Counted from the first letter of the stretch, positions 19,251 to 31,399 are shown. The stretch: 64,000 nt of DNA from Bilabrum cf. latius (GCA_965178125.1 OZ237759.1:310001-374000); one strand, 5' to 3'. Translations and numbers: made by a program. The notes: generated by a model from the letters alone, not told the origin.

Positions 19251-19997
19251 TTAAGACATGACAATATCGATAACAGTTTTCATTAGGGTTTCAGTTAAGG
19301 CAGGAGGGATGGTATACAGCACTTCCGTGGGTGTTTGAGTGTGCATTTGAGTAATCTACCTCATCATCTTCCACATTTCTTTCATGGGTCGGTATCCTTT
19401 GGACGGTCCAGATGCAATTGAGTAATGGTGCTTCAAATTACCAGAGGTGGTGATAGATGAATGTTGGCAGTGATCACTTTTGCAACAAACTTTCAGCAAT
19501 GGTTTTAGTCGATTGATCAAGTTGGCACTGCCCCAGAACCTAGTCCGCTTGGAGTACACATAACCATACATACAGTAACAAGCATCAGCGAAAGGTATCC
19601 CGCTTACCACAGCACGTGTCTTTAAGCATCCAGTCTAGGGGTTTTCCATGAGCCAAGACCGTGGGGAAAAGTATTGAATAATATCCAGCACACGCTACAC
19701 CATCTTGTCGCTCTCTTTGCGGTTGGCTTCTAGATTGCTCTTATCCCGTACCATTCTTTTGCCCATGGAGTAGAAGTGACAAACTGGGCTCCCCCAGACG
19801 AAATCGAAGTGACCAGAGGGGAATGCCTGTTTGAAATCCCAAGTCATTATGTCGGTGCAGATGGTAGGTTTATACTTGGGTTCTATATCTAGTGAGACAA
19901 CCTCGACTCTATCACCTAGTAGTTTGCGCAATGCTTTGGAGATAGAGCCTGTGCCTTTAAACAATTCAAGTATTCGGAGTTTCGCTTTAGTTTTCAT
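19251..19997 (-). CDS. DNA (cytosine-5)-methyltransferase-like protein
   Basis: A 248-aa protein, continuous with TAG as Gln at 19695, 19633 region and 19356. Motif I is RILELFKGTGSISKAL. It is followed by VVSLDIEPKY, DIMTWDF, FVWGSPVCHFYSMGK (motif IV, with the catalytic Cys in SPVC instead of PPCQ) and WLMENPQTG (motif VI). It then ends in YCMYGYVYSKRTRFWGS. This is the short methylase form found in phages and algal viruses, lacking the large RLQGFP domain. The protein probably methylates element or host DNA. The start lies in CTATAATG, 25 bp downstream of the stop of the tyrosine recombinase on the same strand. Confidence 0.78.
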
Positions 19998-20022
19998 TAT
20001 AGTAATCCTTAGAAATTGATTT

Positions 20023-21183
20023 TCATAAATCCAACAGCTCCATTACTGCTCGGTACTACTACTTGTTCAATCGATCGATCTACAAGGAGTACAAGCCGTC
20101 TTTCTTGTTGATAGCCACCTTGGGTCCATGTGGTGCAGGCGATTTGGGCATCATTTTTCCTGCATCACTTTCAATCTCGATCGTAGGCAAGGTGGGCTGT
20201 TTGGAGGGCACTTTGATCTTGATCTTGGGCTTGGGTTTGGGCTTGGGCTTGGGTGACTACAGTCCCAGTACAGGAAGGTCTAATCCTGCACAACCCTCTT
20301 GATCCTTAGTGGTACGGTACTCTTGGTAAAATGCCTTCTATACTTTGTGACTGTGTCCCATGGCACTGCACAGATCCTTACGTTGTTCAGTACTTAGTCC
20401 TCTAGAGATCTAGGAACTCCAAACCTTGCGTACGTCCTAGGGTGCTACGTAACAACCCAACCACTTGAGGCTGTAGGGTTTGACTAGTCTGGAGGTAAAG
20501 TTTCTCTTGCCACTGGTCCACAGTTGTGTATCATCGGGTAGGATTGAGGCAATCTCCACCACTCGGTCGTTGATGGGCATCTCGCGTTCACCGGATTTGC
20601 CAATTGCGACCCCCTTGTCACTGCCGACCACCAACACCTTGCGTTCCAGATCCACTCGGTTGGGGAAAATTGAATTGGTGCTGATGGCTAATTGACTTAG
20701 GGCATTGGGGCGAATGGGAGCAACGTAGTACAGTATGGTCATGAACAGTAAGGCTATCTGTTCGGGTTGCCCAAGACCCCTGACATCCACTGCACCCAAT
20801 CGATCCTGTGCCTGTTGGAGGGTGAGTGGTAGGTCTCTCTTGGGTTGCTCTTGTCGTTCGGATTGGGCTTTATAGGACCAGAGGCTTTTGGCTTTGCATA
20901 GCAGTTGGTAGCGTTGGCTGTTGCACCCTTGGGCTTCGAGGTAGGTGGTCAGGATGTACAGGGCACGGTAGCATCGTAGTGCAGGGTAACTGGCATTGAG
21001 TTGCTTTAGTGCAGTATCCAATTGCTCTTGGGTCAGTGGAGCATCCGCATCACACCCTATCTTGAGTAGAAGGGGGTGGAGTACGGAGCATTCGCGTAGG
21101 TAGTTGCCCAAGGTTTGGGGGTTGGTGTACTGGTCGGGAAGCCATGCCTTGATGCTGATTACTAGTGCTTTGGGTGCGTTCAT
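20023..21183 (-). CDS. Tyrosine recombinase / integrase
   Basis: A 386-aa protein, continuous with TAG as Gln (20437, 20410, 20338, 20263, 20080 and 20053 regions). YYVAPIRPNALSQLAIS (about residue 155) fits the first catalytic Arg box. VVGSDKGVAIGKSGER is the beta-hairpin Lys. APQDVRKVW and AMGHSHKVQKAFYQEY give Arg, His and the nucleophilic Tyr (about 275-287). An N-terminal SAM-like core-binding region precedes. After the Tyr come a Lys/Pro linker (KPKPKPKPKIKIK) and a tail containing the last TAGs. With the rve integrase at 10039 the element carries two unrelated integration enzymes. The start is in AGTATATG behind a palindromic element. Confidence 0.8.
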
Positions 21184-21202
21184 ATACTACCCCTAGCCCA
21201 AT

Positions 21203-21238
21203 ATCCTTAAATCATTTTTCTCCAATCGATTTAAGGTT
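21203..21238. promoter_or_regulatory. AAATCATTT palindromic promoter element
   Basis: CCTTAAATCATTTTTCTCC then AATCGATTTAAGG, 20-50 bp upstream of the tyrosine recombinase start; nearly identical to the element at 18672. Confidence 0.55.
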
Positions 21239-21329
21239 CAATTGGTTGTGGTACGGGTGGGCAACAACAAGAGTAGGACCGGGATTGGGTCCCGACCTCG
21301 GAGCAGGGGGCAAAACAAAGTAAATAAAA

Positions 21330-21412
21330 TTCGGGGGCAGCGGGAGTCGAACCTGGGGGCGGGGAACGGACGGAATGGCTAGCACACACTCTACCACTGG
21401 GGCAGGACACAA
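21330..21412 (-). other. tRNA-like remnant (A-box and B-box)
   Basis: On the minus strand CCCCAGTGGTAGAGTG resembles a tRNA D-arm/A-box, and GGTTCGACTCC resembles the T-loop/B-box about 40 nt later. The ends do not pair into an acceptor stem and the anticodon arm is imperfect, so this is a decayed tRNA or a tRNA-derived repeat, not a functional tRNA. It lies in a GC-richer patch between the recombinase and repeat copy C. Confidence 0.35.
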
Positions 21413-21705
21413 TTGATTAAAAAAAGGAAATGTTGTATATTCGTTCATTCAAACAGTCATGTTCCACCACACCCACAGGCATCCGAGAACAATCGTCATC
21501 ACAAACATTCTAGTAGTCCACCAGATACAATCCTCTACATGGGATTCAATCCCGCGAGGGTTACGATAAAGGTTAATTTTACTGTTTCTGTCATTGTTAG
21601 GCATTCATCCACCTCAGCAAAACCTCCTTATTATATTGCAACTATTTCGGACAGGTGACCAAAACGAGGTGCAGTCAGGAATCAGAGAGGGTTTGGGGCG
21701 ATAAT

Positions 21706-21906
21706 GCCAGTAGAAAAAAAGTAAGGCTGAACTATTTTGTTCAAAGATGGTTCTCGTTACTTGCTTTGGAACAGAAAGGAACACAAATTATTTGGAAATG
21801 CATTTTACCAGAATTACTTTATAAAGGAAAAGCGGAAAAATGCATTTCTGTACGAAACCAACTGATTTTCTGTATGTGACCGAGTACTGGCATTTTGTAG
21901 GAACGG
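21706..21906 (+). repeat. ~200-bp repeat, copy C, near the right end of the element
   Basis: GCCAGTAGAAAAAAAGTAAG through CCGAGTACTGGCATTTT, direct with copy B. Beyond it the composition changes to host-like. It may be the terminal repeat of the integrated element; the matching left end is outside the window. Confidence 0.65.
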
Positions 21907-23683
21907 AATAGAACAGTGAGTGATGGTAGGTGGGTATCCACTGGGCGTGTGTGGTAGTGGGATGTGCAGAGGACTGGCAGAGGTCTTGCATCACGCGCCG
22001 TGCACGTGCCTCCCCGCACCCAGCGTGAAACCCCCAGAGAAGTAAATTATATCCATTCGGGAAATCAGGGGAACCATGGGGAATCACGGGGAATCCACTG
22101 GAACATGGGAGAATCTGTTCGTGACCAGCAACACTCACTCCCGGACCATCTCCCTCCCGAATTATCACGTACAGAATAACCCAGTCAGAAATTTAGACTC
22201 TTGTACGTTTTATGGAAAGTAACCCTTTTAATTAAAAGTAAAATCCCCGATATTCTACTCTCGCAGTCCATGTGAAACCCCCTGTATACAGGGGGTTTCA
22301 CATGGACTGCGAGAGGACCCGAGCGAGCAACACCACCTCAAGTTCAAATACGACAGATATGGGACTATTAGCCCACTCAGACTGTTTAATGGATACATTT
22401 GTACTTACAGGGTGCTTGGAGCAAACGAACGCCGGCTTCTAGAAAGGCAGTTGTGGCGAGTTGTGAGGGTGCCCTCAACTTGTTGCAGGGGCGGGTTTTC
22501 AGCGGAATCCGTGGTTTAGTTCTTCATCTTTCGTTATTCGCGTTTCGTGTGCCAGGCACAGACCCCCTTGCTATGCTCGATTGAAGCATTCAGGAGACAG
22601 TTTAATTGATTCGAGAGTAAACCATATCTATAAGGGACATGTCATTGTGCTTTCGTCTTGATATTCACGTTGATATGATCGTCAGAAGGCGTCCGACAAG
22701 TAGCATGCGCTGTGGAAAACAATCATAGATTATGCGACGTAGTACCACGCAAACTTGACCACTCTGGTAACAATATATAAATTATATGGATTAGTACATA
22801 TGGACCCAGTTGTATATGCAAAAACCATCAATAAATAGATCAATTTTTGAGTACACTGTATTTAGTGTACCGCTCTTTTATCAATTATCGCTTACCAAGT
22901 GTCGTATCTCTCTCAATAAAACTAATTTAAATAAATATTTGTACCGTATGCATTGCTTGTCAATCATACTTAACATCAACATGGACCGGTGGATTGAGTA
23001 CAACAGATATGGAATTGCCCTATTTTTTGACGAGACCGATTGCATCGAATTGCTTGGTAACGTTTGCCGATTATCGGTAGCACGAGGCGACTAAATATAT
23101 ACAATCACCAGATAGAACTCGCTTTAACGATGTTTACCTCTCTACAAGTATACAACCTGCAGCGATGCAGCGCTCGGATCCAATATCTTCCGTGTGTTAC
23201 CCTCTTGCTATTCCTATGCCATGCGCGACAGAATGGAGTTGCAGTGTATTTATTCTCGTAGTATTCTGCCCGTGCACGTGTCGCAGTGTGTTCCTGCATG
23301 TCCAGTGGCTGACGAAGAGCACGATCGTGTGGCGCCGCGCGTCCGGGTGCCAACAGCGGAACTGACTAGACAGCCAAATCAAACTGAGCCACGGTGCTAT
23401 CACTTAGCCTAGAGCCTAGACGTATAGGACCCGCTTGACACGTCTCTTTTGACGCATTTGCACGTATAGGTCGTCTCTCTCGCCAGTATAACCCCCGGAA
23501 GGCCTCAATACTAGCCTGCCAAAGAGCACTGATGAGAGCTATCCCAGGGCTGCGCGAGCTGCTGCCCTCAGCGCTGGAGGCAGCTGCGGTGCGGAGGTCT
23601 TCGTCAGTCCGCGGGGCCGAGACCACCCCCAACCATTGACCTCAACGCAGCTCGATCCAGACCCGGGTCTTGCCAGTTTCACT
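21907..23683. other. Junction / intergenic DNA, no supported gene
   Basis: Composition shifts from AT-rich to mixed and then to GC-rich. I see the 58-bp palindrome at 22258, an AT-rich stretch at 22.7-23.1 kb and only short, low-quality ORFs. The end of the symplekin gene is at 23684. Confidence 0.6.
22258..22315. repeat. Perfect 58-bp palindrome
   Basis: CTCTCGCAGTCCATGTGAAA continues through CCCCCTGTA, then its exact reverse complement follows with no spacer. The symmetry centre is between 22286 and 22287; symmetry breaks at 22257/22316. It could extrude a cruciform or be a foldback element end. Confidence 0.85.
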
Positions 23684-26600
23684 TCACTGCCTCGCTTTCT
23701 TGGCGGCAGAGCCAGCGCCTGCACTAAACCTTCCTGCCGCATCATCGCGGCCGCTCGCGTCACGCCCACGCTTCTCCCCCGCTTTGGCACCGCTGGCCCC
23801 CGCACCCTGTGCCCCTTTCCCGGTCCCATCCAGACTGAACTGCAGCGCCCGCTCAAGCGCCTCCCTCGCGTCCCTCTGGGCCTCCTCCAGCGCCTCCGCC
23901 CTCGCTGCCCCGGGGACGTCGGACATGGCAGCTTCGATCCCCAGGGCGGTGGCACTGGCCACAGGAAGCGCGGCGCAGGACGCCGGCTCGCGGACAGCAG
24001 CCGCCTGAAGCCTCCCGAGCAGCTTCTCGGCGTGCTCCTCCCCCGCCAAAGAGGCGATCCTCTCGGGCGGCAGAAGCGCCAGCACGCCCGCGGCTGCACG
24101 CACGGGCGCGAGTCGGAGGCACCGGAGCAGCCCCCGCCATGCATCTTCGGACTCCCACACCGGTCGCATGGCCACGAGTCGGGCCACCGCCGCCACTACG
24201 GACCGAGCCGCGGTGCGGTGCTGCTTGTAGGCCTCGAGGGCCGCGCGCAGCACCAGGGCAGGGGGTGGCTGTGACCTGCTCGCGTGCCTGGCGGCGGCGC
24301 GGTCCTGGTCCTAGTCCAGCGAGCCGAGGCCCCATTTGCCTTGCACGGCAGTGGCTGCGACGTGCTCGAGCGCAGGGGCGAGCAGGGCGAGGGGCAGTGC
24401 TCGTGTGTCTCGGACCAGTGCCACCACGGCTTGGCTGGCTGCCTTGGCCGGCACCAGTTTGGGGCCGCTGGTGCAGTCGATGTCGCTGTCACCTGGGCTG
24501 GTCGGGTCTGCATCGCTCTGAAACAGCGGGAGGGACACAAGGTCGTTGAGCAGGAGCGGGCTTCTGTACGGGTGCGATGCTCCCTTTGTGTGGACCAGCC
24601 ACCGCAGTGCAGGCCTGATAAAGTCGTACGACCGCGCTTCCTCCTCCTCCGTCTCAACACCGCCGCCCGTGCTACCCTCCTCCAGGGAGCCAAGGGAGGC
24701 GGTGTCGTCGTCGGCGGGTGCGCCTGCTGCGGCCCGCAGTCCAGGCATCTCCCCTTCAGCATCACCCGACGGGGCTGCGTCTTCTGCATCGCCTCCCATC
24801 CCGCTCGCAGAAGTGGCGGCCTCGCTTGACCCGGTGCTGGAGCCGATGCCATCCTCTGCTGCGCCCGGCCCCGCGAGCGAGCTGCCCAGGGTGGCACCAC
24901 CTCGCAGCAGTCCAGCAGCGGATGCTGTTGCAGCGGATGCTGTTGCAGTGCCGGTTGGTCGTCCGTCCGCGCCGCTGATAGAATCCGCGGCTCCCGTCGA
25001 GCTGGCTGAGTCTACCATACCTGCCTGCCCACCGTCACCTTCCGCTGCCGCTCCATCCGACCCTACTGCGGACGTGGCCTCTTCCTCGGCGTCGTCATCT
25101 TCATTGCGCTTGCTCTCCGCTGCGGCCAGACCAGCGAGCCCCTCGCTCTGCTCGTGCTGGTGGGCTCTCCGCTCGTCCTCAATGCTGTCATACGACACCA
25201 GCCACGGCAAGAGCGCGCGCACTTGTTCCCTGGGCAAGGAGGCCAGGCACGGGATGAGGAGCTCTAGTCGCCCGCGCAGGGAGGAACGCACGTGGGCTCG
25301 TCGGCAGGCCCCAGCTACAGCAGCAGGTGACAGCTGCAGGTCGGCAGCCGCAGGCGCTGCTGCGGAATCAGCTCCGGGAGACCCGTCCTCGGCTTGCTTG
25401 TCAGTGTCCTCGTCCGCAGCGCCACCGCTCGACTCGTGGCTATTGCCGTCACTCTCGGGATCGGTGAGGAACAGCCGAACCAGCCGATCCACCACAACCT
25501 GGCTCAGCGGCTTGCGCTTGGTGTGCGCCCGGGTGGCAGCTTCCGAGGCAAAGAACACCAGGAACGGGAGAGCGTCTCTCCGGCGGGGGACGGGGGCACG
25601 CTGCGCGACCCAGTCGCTGCCTGGCCCGTGGTCAGATCCCGGGGAGCTGGCAGCCTCCATCGGGACGGCCTGGGCCTGCCCCGGGCCCGGTTTTGACCCC
25701 GTGTCATCACCGACCAGCATGGTCTTGGCATGCCCCGCGTCCTCAGTGATGGCACCAGCGGTTGAAGGCTGCCTCTCGCCCAGGGCCTCCATCACCACGG
25801 ACCCGGCCCCTTTCTTCGGTCGCAGCAGCATCTCCAGCAGCTGCACGCAGCACTGCTGCAGGCTACCGCACACCACGTCGGCGGTGCGCACCGAACGCTC
25901 CGCCACCGAAGCGGCTCTGGCCGCCATGCGAGCCACGCGCCTTGAGCGACGTACAGCCTCCTGCGCAGCCGGGCGGTCAAACACATCGCTCGCGGCATCC
26001 ACACCCTGACCCTGGTCGCCGTCGCCGTCGTTGTCGCCGTCGTTGTCGTTGTCCCAACCACCGCCCGCTCGCATGCTCTCCGGGTTGCGCCCCTCCTTGA
26101 GCGCCTGCTCGTCTTGTCGCAGCCTCTCAAGGTGGTGGTGCGCGCTTGCCTTGGCAGACGCAGCTGCCTCCGCGCATTCCCGCGCCCCTGCTTGGCACAG
26201 CTGGGAGGCACTGGCCAGCGCGCGGAGCACCTCCCTGGGCCGGATCGTGCCCAGGCCAACCGCCAAGAAGACCAGCCGGGGCACGAGTGCCGCTGCGCGA
26301 GAAGGTGTCAGGCCCAGAGGGTGCGGCAGCGGCTCCGTCAGCTCACCCGAGTCTCCCGGTCCGTCCTCCGCGTTCGAACGGAGCTCACTGGCCTCTGCGG
26401 CAAGGCATGCAGGCACTACATGAGCCGCTGCCACGGGGCCAGCAAGCACGAGAGCGTGCAAGAGTGCCCTGGGGGAGCTCGCGGAGGCTCCGGCGGAGTA
26501 TCCTAAGCTCTGCGCGGCTGACCTCACCGTGGAGTCGCATCGCTGCCCGGGAGACACGATACTAGCGAACGACCGGGACACGGACGATGCATCTGCGGGG

Positions 26601-29600
26601 TGCCCACGGGCAGTCTCGTCGTTGCTTGACCCGGTATTCACACCCAGCACCTCCAGCGCGGCTCGAGCTGACGCAGAGGCTAGCTCGGGCCCGCTCGCGA
26701 CGTGATCTCTGGCGCTGCCGCCGCTTTTACCCACCTCTGCTTCAGGCTCGAGCTGATCCGAGACTCTGCCCGCGAATTGAGCAGCGGAGCGGGCCTCCAT
26801 ACCGAGCGCTTCAATGGCCACCACAGTGCCGTGCAGCACGAAGCGAACCACCGGCAACAGTGGTGCGAGCCACGCCTGCATTCTCTTGGCCGTGCGAGTG
26901 ACCAGCAGTGTGGTAGCCTTGGTCCGCGTGTCCACCCCAGGCGCAAGTGCAAGGGACAGCACTGCCCGCAGGGCACAAAGCCTCTGTGCGGGTCCCGCCT
27001 CAAGCTGTTCCCTGAGGCCTTTCAAGACCGCTGTGACCGTGCTCTGGCTGTCACGTGGGATGGGCTGCTCCCCGTCCTGTTCCCCAGGGGCGTTCCGCCT
27101 TGCGATGTCGTTGAGCTTGCTGCCCTGCCGGTAGTCTGTCACTGGCCATGGGACGACCACGAGGTCGCTCGGGACGGGGAGATCCGCGACGTCGTCGAGC
27201 CGAGCTGGCCGCGGCCTGGACTCGTCTTCTTTCCCCATCGACTCGGGGACGGGGGGCTCGAGGGGGTCCTCGGCTCGTGCACGCGCCTTCACCCCCACCC
27301 GGTCCAGCGGCCTTATATCCAGGGCGCAGCACTGCAGGGCGGCCGAAACGGCGACGGGGCTGAGGGCATCCACTGCCTTCCACAGACCAACCAATGACTC
27401 GCGGATGCCTTTGCGCGCTAGGAGGCTCTAACTCAGCACGGCGGTCGGGTCGGGCACGCCCTCTCTGCCCCTGACCATGGCTGGGACAACAAAGGCGGGC
27501 TGCGCCAGCCGCACGGCCAGTGCCCCCCGCCCGATGGGATCTTCAACGATCCAGGCCACCGTGCGAGCCACCATCTCCCGGTATGCCATCATCGCCTCGT
27601 TGGACTGCCAGCCACCCTATTGAGCTGCACTACCCCCGGCAGCGTCCACTGCGCTTCCACCACCCGGGGACTCGCTGCCATGCAATGCCATCACAAGCTG
27701 CTACTCAAGCACCTCGAGTATGAAGGTGTCCCGCTGCCGCCGCCCCTCGGACCCGGCGACTGCCTCGTCCACGCGGGACCAGGCAAGCAGGCGAGCCAGC
27801 CTGTCTGGGGGCTGCATCCAGCTCGATGGCCCATCGGCCGGTCCGTCGCGTGTCTGACCACCCCCTCCCGGTGATGAGTCGAAGCTATGCGGCAGCCGGG
27901 GGATGAGAGTGACGGCTCCATCCTCGCGATTCTGAGCGCTGGGTGTAGATGCGATTCCCCGGTTGCCGTGAGCCTCTCGCACCTGCAGCAGGTCACCAGA
28001 GGCCCGGTCACCGTTGGGTCGGAGAGTTGCGGAATCCGATGACCAGACAGATCCTATGGATACCACAGCACCCTTTCGCTTGTCTCTAAAGCCTCCTAGA
28101 ATAGGCAGTTTCCGCAGCAAAGACACCAATGCTGCCGCTTTGCGGCTTTGCAAGAGTGCACTGGACTCGGCCTCGCTGCTACTGCCACTCGCGGTGTCAC
28201 CAGAGCCTGCCTGCAGGCGAGCAACCAGACCGGCATACCCGCTGCGGCTATTCGCATACTGTTCGATAAGCTGATCGAGCGATTCGGCACGAGATCCTTT
28301 TCGACGAGGCATGCCTGCCATGTTCTTAGCATGGCTCCCTTCTTCGAGCTCGTCCTTGTCCTCGTCCTCGTGCTCGTCGTCATCCTCATCCCGCTCTCCT
28401 CCGGCCTCATCGGGAGCGCCGTCCTCCTCCCCGTCCTCGTCCTCCAGCAACTCCCTGGTAAGCGCGGCCAAAGACTCGGGGGCTCCTGACCGTCCCGCAA
28501 GCAAGACATGCACCCTGCCGAGCCGGGCCACCAGCACCTGGGCCTGCATCTTGGCGGGCTCTCCGCCCACGATGGCTGCCAGATCCGGCAGTCCGATCGG
28601 CTCCCCTTCAAGCACAAGATCCATACCCTCGGACGGCATGGAGGCGCGCAGGGCATCGGGCACCTGCGCTGTTCTTACCACCGGCTGGCTCGAACCGCCT
28701 GCGCCTAGCAAGCTGCCGCCGCCGCTGTCATCACGCGTGGATGCATCAGATTCCAGCGTAGCAGGATCAGGGTGGAACTCCTCCACTGACACGTCCAGGT
28801 TGGCCATCAACAGGTCAAGGGCGTGCTCGGGATGCATGCTCAGAAGCCACGCCTAGTCGCTAAGGGCGCTGCGCAGTCCTGCTTGGTACTTTGCTGCCTC
28901 AAGGTCGGCTTGCTCCTTGGCTGCACGGTCGCGCTCTTGCTGCTCCTGCGTCAGCTAGGCATGTTCTGCCCGCGCGCGGGGGTCATCCATCGGTGAATTG
29001 GGCTCAGGACGCGCTCCGCCCATCACGTCCTGCGCTTGGGCCCATCTCGAATCGTCACCTCCGCCTCCACCTGGGCCGCCAGCGTACTGCCCGCTCTGGC
29101 CAAACGTGCCGGAGGGCGTGTACAGAGCAGATTGGTCCATGGGGACGCCAGATACCCCCTGCTCTGCAAAACCACCCGTAGGAACGCTAGATAACGGTGC
29201 AACTGGGGCTGCAGCTGATCCAACGGGGCCAGCCAAAGAAGCAGGCTGTGGCGGTACTTCGGCAAGAAGTGGGGCCTCTGGCACCAGCACCACCGGTGAA
29301 ACCATCCCGCCACCGTCCGGGTCCCTGTTCACACCTCCTGCTCCACCCGATGGCACCGCCCCCGTGCTCCACGCCTGAAGCCACTTGCTCCTGGCATCTA
29401 TCGCTTGCTGTGCCCTGGAAGCTGCGATGGGGCCGATCTTCCTCGCCTCTGCCACCAGCTCGGCAGCGAGCTCTCCATGCTCGTCGGCGCCCACTGACGC
29501 AGCCCCAGCCCCTTGGCGCGCATTCACCGTATGCCAGGCGCTCTTCCCGCCCTGGAGCGCATCCTCCATCTCCTTGGTCCATTGCTCCGCGCGGGGCTGC

Positions 29601-31222
29601 ACCAGGGGCAGCTGCTCGATGCACTGCACGATCAGCCGGGCGAGAGGCTCCTACAGAGGAGCCTTCACGGGGTGGCTCTTGGACACACCGTGAGGTACAG
29701 CCTCGCCGTGGCAAGCGCCTCCTGATGCCCTGCTGACGTCGCACGGAGGCGTCCTCGCGAACCGAAGGGTGCGCCGTGCGATGGCAGGTACCAGCGCGGG
29801 CCGCTCCGTGCAGATCGCCGATAGAAGCCGCATGGCCTCCTCATACACACTCGTCACGATACCTGTGGCCGCAGCGGCCGCTGTCGCCTCTTCTGGCGTT
29901 GATCGGTGTGCCATGGCGGCCTCGGCTGCCTTGGAGGCCGAATGAGGACCGATCAGCAGCCCCAGCATCCTCCCCAGGGCATCCTCTGCTTCGCGCTTGA
30001 GCGCGGCAGGCGACAGCGTGTGGGCGGGGTGTCCCGCCGGAGTGGTGGCCAGAGAGATGCCTGGGTGGATGGGCACGGCCGCCGCCGGCGGAACTCTCAG
30101 CGCCTCGTTGAGCGCCGCGTCAAACTGCCGCGCCGCCTCGCTGCCCGACGGGGTTGCAGAGGACCCACGGCTGGAGCTCGAGTCCGAACTCAAAGACGGT
30201 CGTGGCAGCGCGAGTTTACCTGCAGGCCCAGCCTTGGGTGCGCCAAGGGAGGCCTGCAGCCCTGCAAACGCGTCCTCCTCTTCCTCCTCCTCCTCGTCGC
30301 CGCCACCTATGGATTCCTCACCGGTGCCCTTCCCATTACCAGATGATGCAGCGGCTGGAAGAGCAGAAGACCGGAGATGGGACGCTATACGGTCTATTGT
30401 GCTCTCTCCATTGCCTCCCATCACGGTTCCGACGCCCCAAAGGCCCCATGCCTCCTCTTCCCGTCGCTCGCTATGGTCGCCTTGTTGGTTTGCATTGTCC
30501 CGTGTGCCGGCTTGGGCTGCTCGTGCGCGGAACCATTCCGCCCGCGTGGGTTCAGTGTGAGCAAGAACAAGGGAGCACGCGAATCGCATGACGGCTTTGC
30601 GTGCATCAGGGCTGCACCGCGGCATCGTGAGGAAGCTGAGCAACTGCCTGCGAGCATCCCACGCAGCTTGCGCCCCGCTCGCTATGCCTGGGGGCAGCGG
30701 CGGAATGAATTTGCAAGATATGCTACTATTGGGCGGCCCAGTCGCCTAAATATTGAACAATTCGCTCGTCATGGGATTCCGAAGGGCCAGCGCTAGCAAG
30801 TGCGGATAGCAAGTTGCGAGGGCAGCGCTGCACGCGGTGATGGCCTCAGGGTCCGCATCGAAGCAGGCGTTTTGCAGCGCACGAGCCAAGCTAGGAATCC
30901 AAAGCAAGAACTTTTTCACGCGCGCGAGGTGCATAACGAACAGAGCGACGTGCGTCCGGGTAGGAGTGGACCGGGCACTTGCAGCAAGTTCACAAAGCTG
31001 CCCCAACACCCCACGCACCTGCTGCATGCTTGGAATGCCTGATTGCGCCATGCTATGCTATTCAGAGACAACCGCACGAATAGACAGCGACAGGGCATGC
31101 ACCGTATCCTGTTCGTCGCCGACCTCTTGAGCTGATGATACCACGTCTTCTATTGAGACATGATCCCGACCTTCGCCCTGCTGCAGTTCACCAACCCATA
31201 GAGAAGGATCCATCGAGGACAT
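23684..31222 (-). CDS. SYMPK: Symplekin (mRNA 3'-end processing scaffold)
   Basis: A single ~2,512-aa frame broken under the standard code by about ten TAGs (for example 31058, 30746, 29651, 28955, 27701, 27428 and 24311) and by no TAA or TGA. The N-terminal HEAT region includes ARVKKFLLWIPSLARALQNA. The middle has FILEVLEQQLVMALHGSE. The C-terminus (about 2320-2400) has MRPVWESEDAWRGLLRCLRL followed by AAGVLALLPPERI, the hallmark VWK.P.LWEGF...C and VLLQLPP.Q of the symplekin C domain. Symplekin/Pta1 scaffolds the CPSF/CstF cleavage-polyadenylation complex. Long acidic and Ala/Gly/Ser-rich inserts make it about twice the usual length. The start is the ATG at 31222; an upstream short exon cannot be excluded because a TTACAG acceptor-like site lies at about 31257. 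No introns are needed within 7.5 kb. Confidence 0.82.
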
Positions 31223-31399
31223 TGAATGGTGTCCGCGCAACGACTCGATGAGTTTGCTGTAAGTTCACTGATTCGACGTTGCAACCGGTGCTCCGCCGGC
31301 CCGGATCCCGGGCAAAACCACGCCAACTTGAATCTACACCGCTTGGCGATGAGTAGCATTTCCCGAGATGTAATTCTTGGACTTGCATTGTAGTTCGGG
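31223..31399. promoter_or_regulatory. Bidirectional promoter, symplekin/TAF6
   Basis: About 177 bp separates the two divergent starts of two general mRNA-production genes. No TATA box is obvious. A possible 5' exon of symplekin could lie here. Confidence 0.4.

Noticed and set aside
1-21183. Reading the many TAG-interrupted viral genes as pseudogenes
   Set aside because: Only TAG interrupts; TAA/TGA and frameshifts are absent from catalytic domains, and TAG falls on conserved Gln positions. True decay would give mixed stops.
24546-26009. 487-codon plus-strand ORF rich in Ser/Ala/Pro
   Set aside because: Antisense to the symplekin frame; composition is a by-product of GC-rich codons and no domain is visible.
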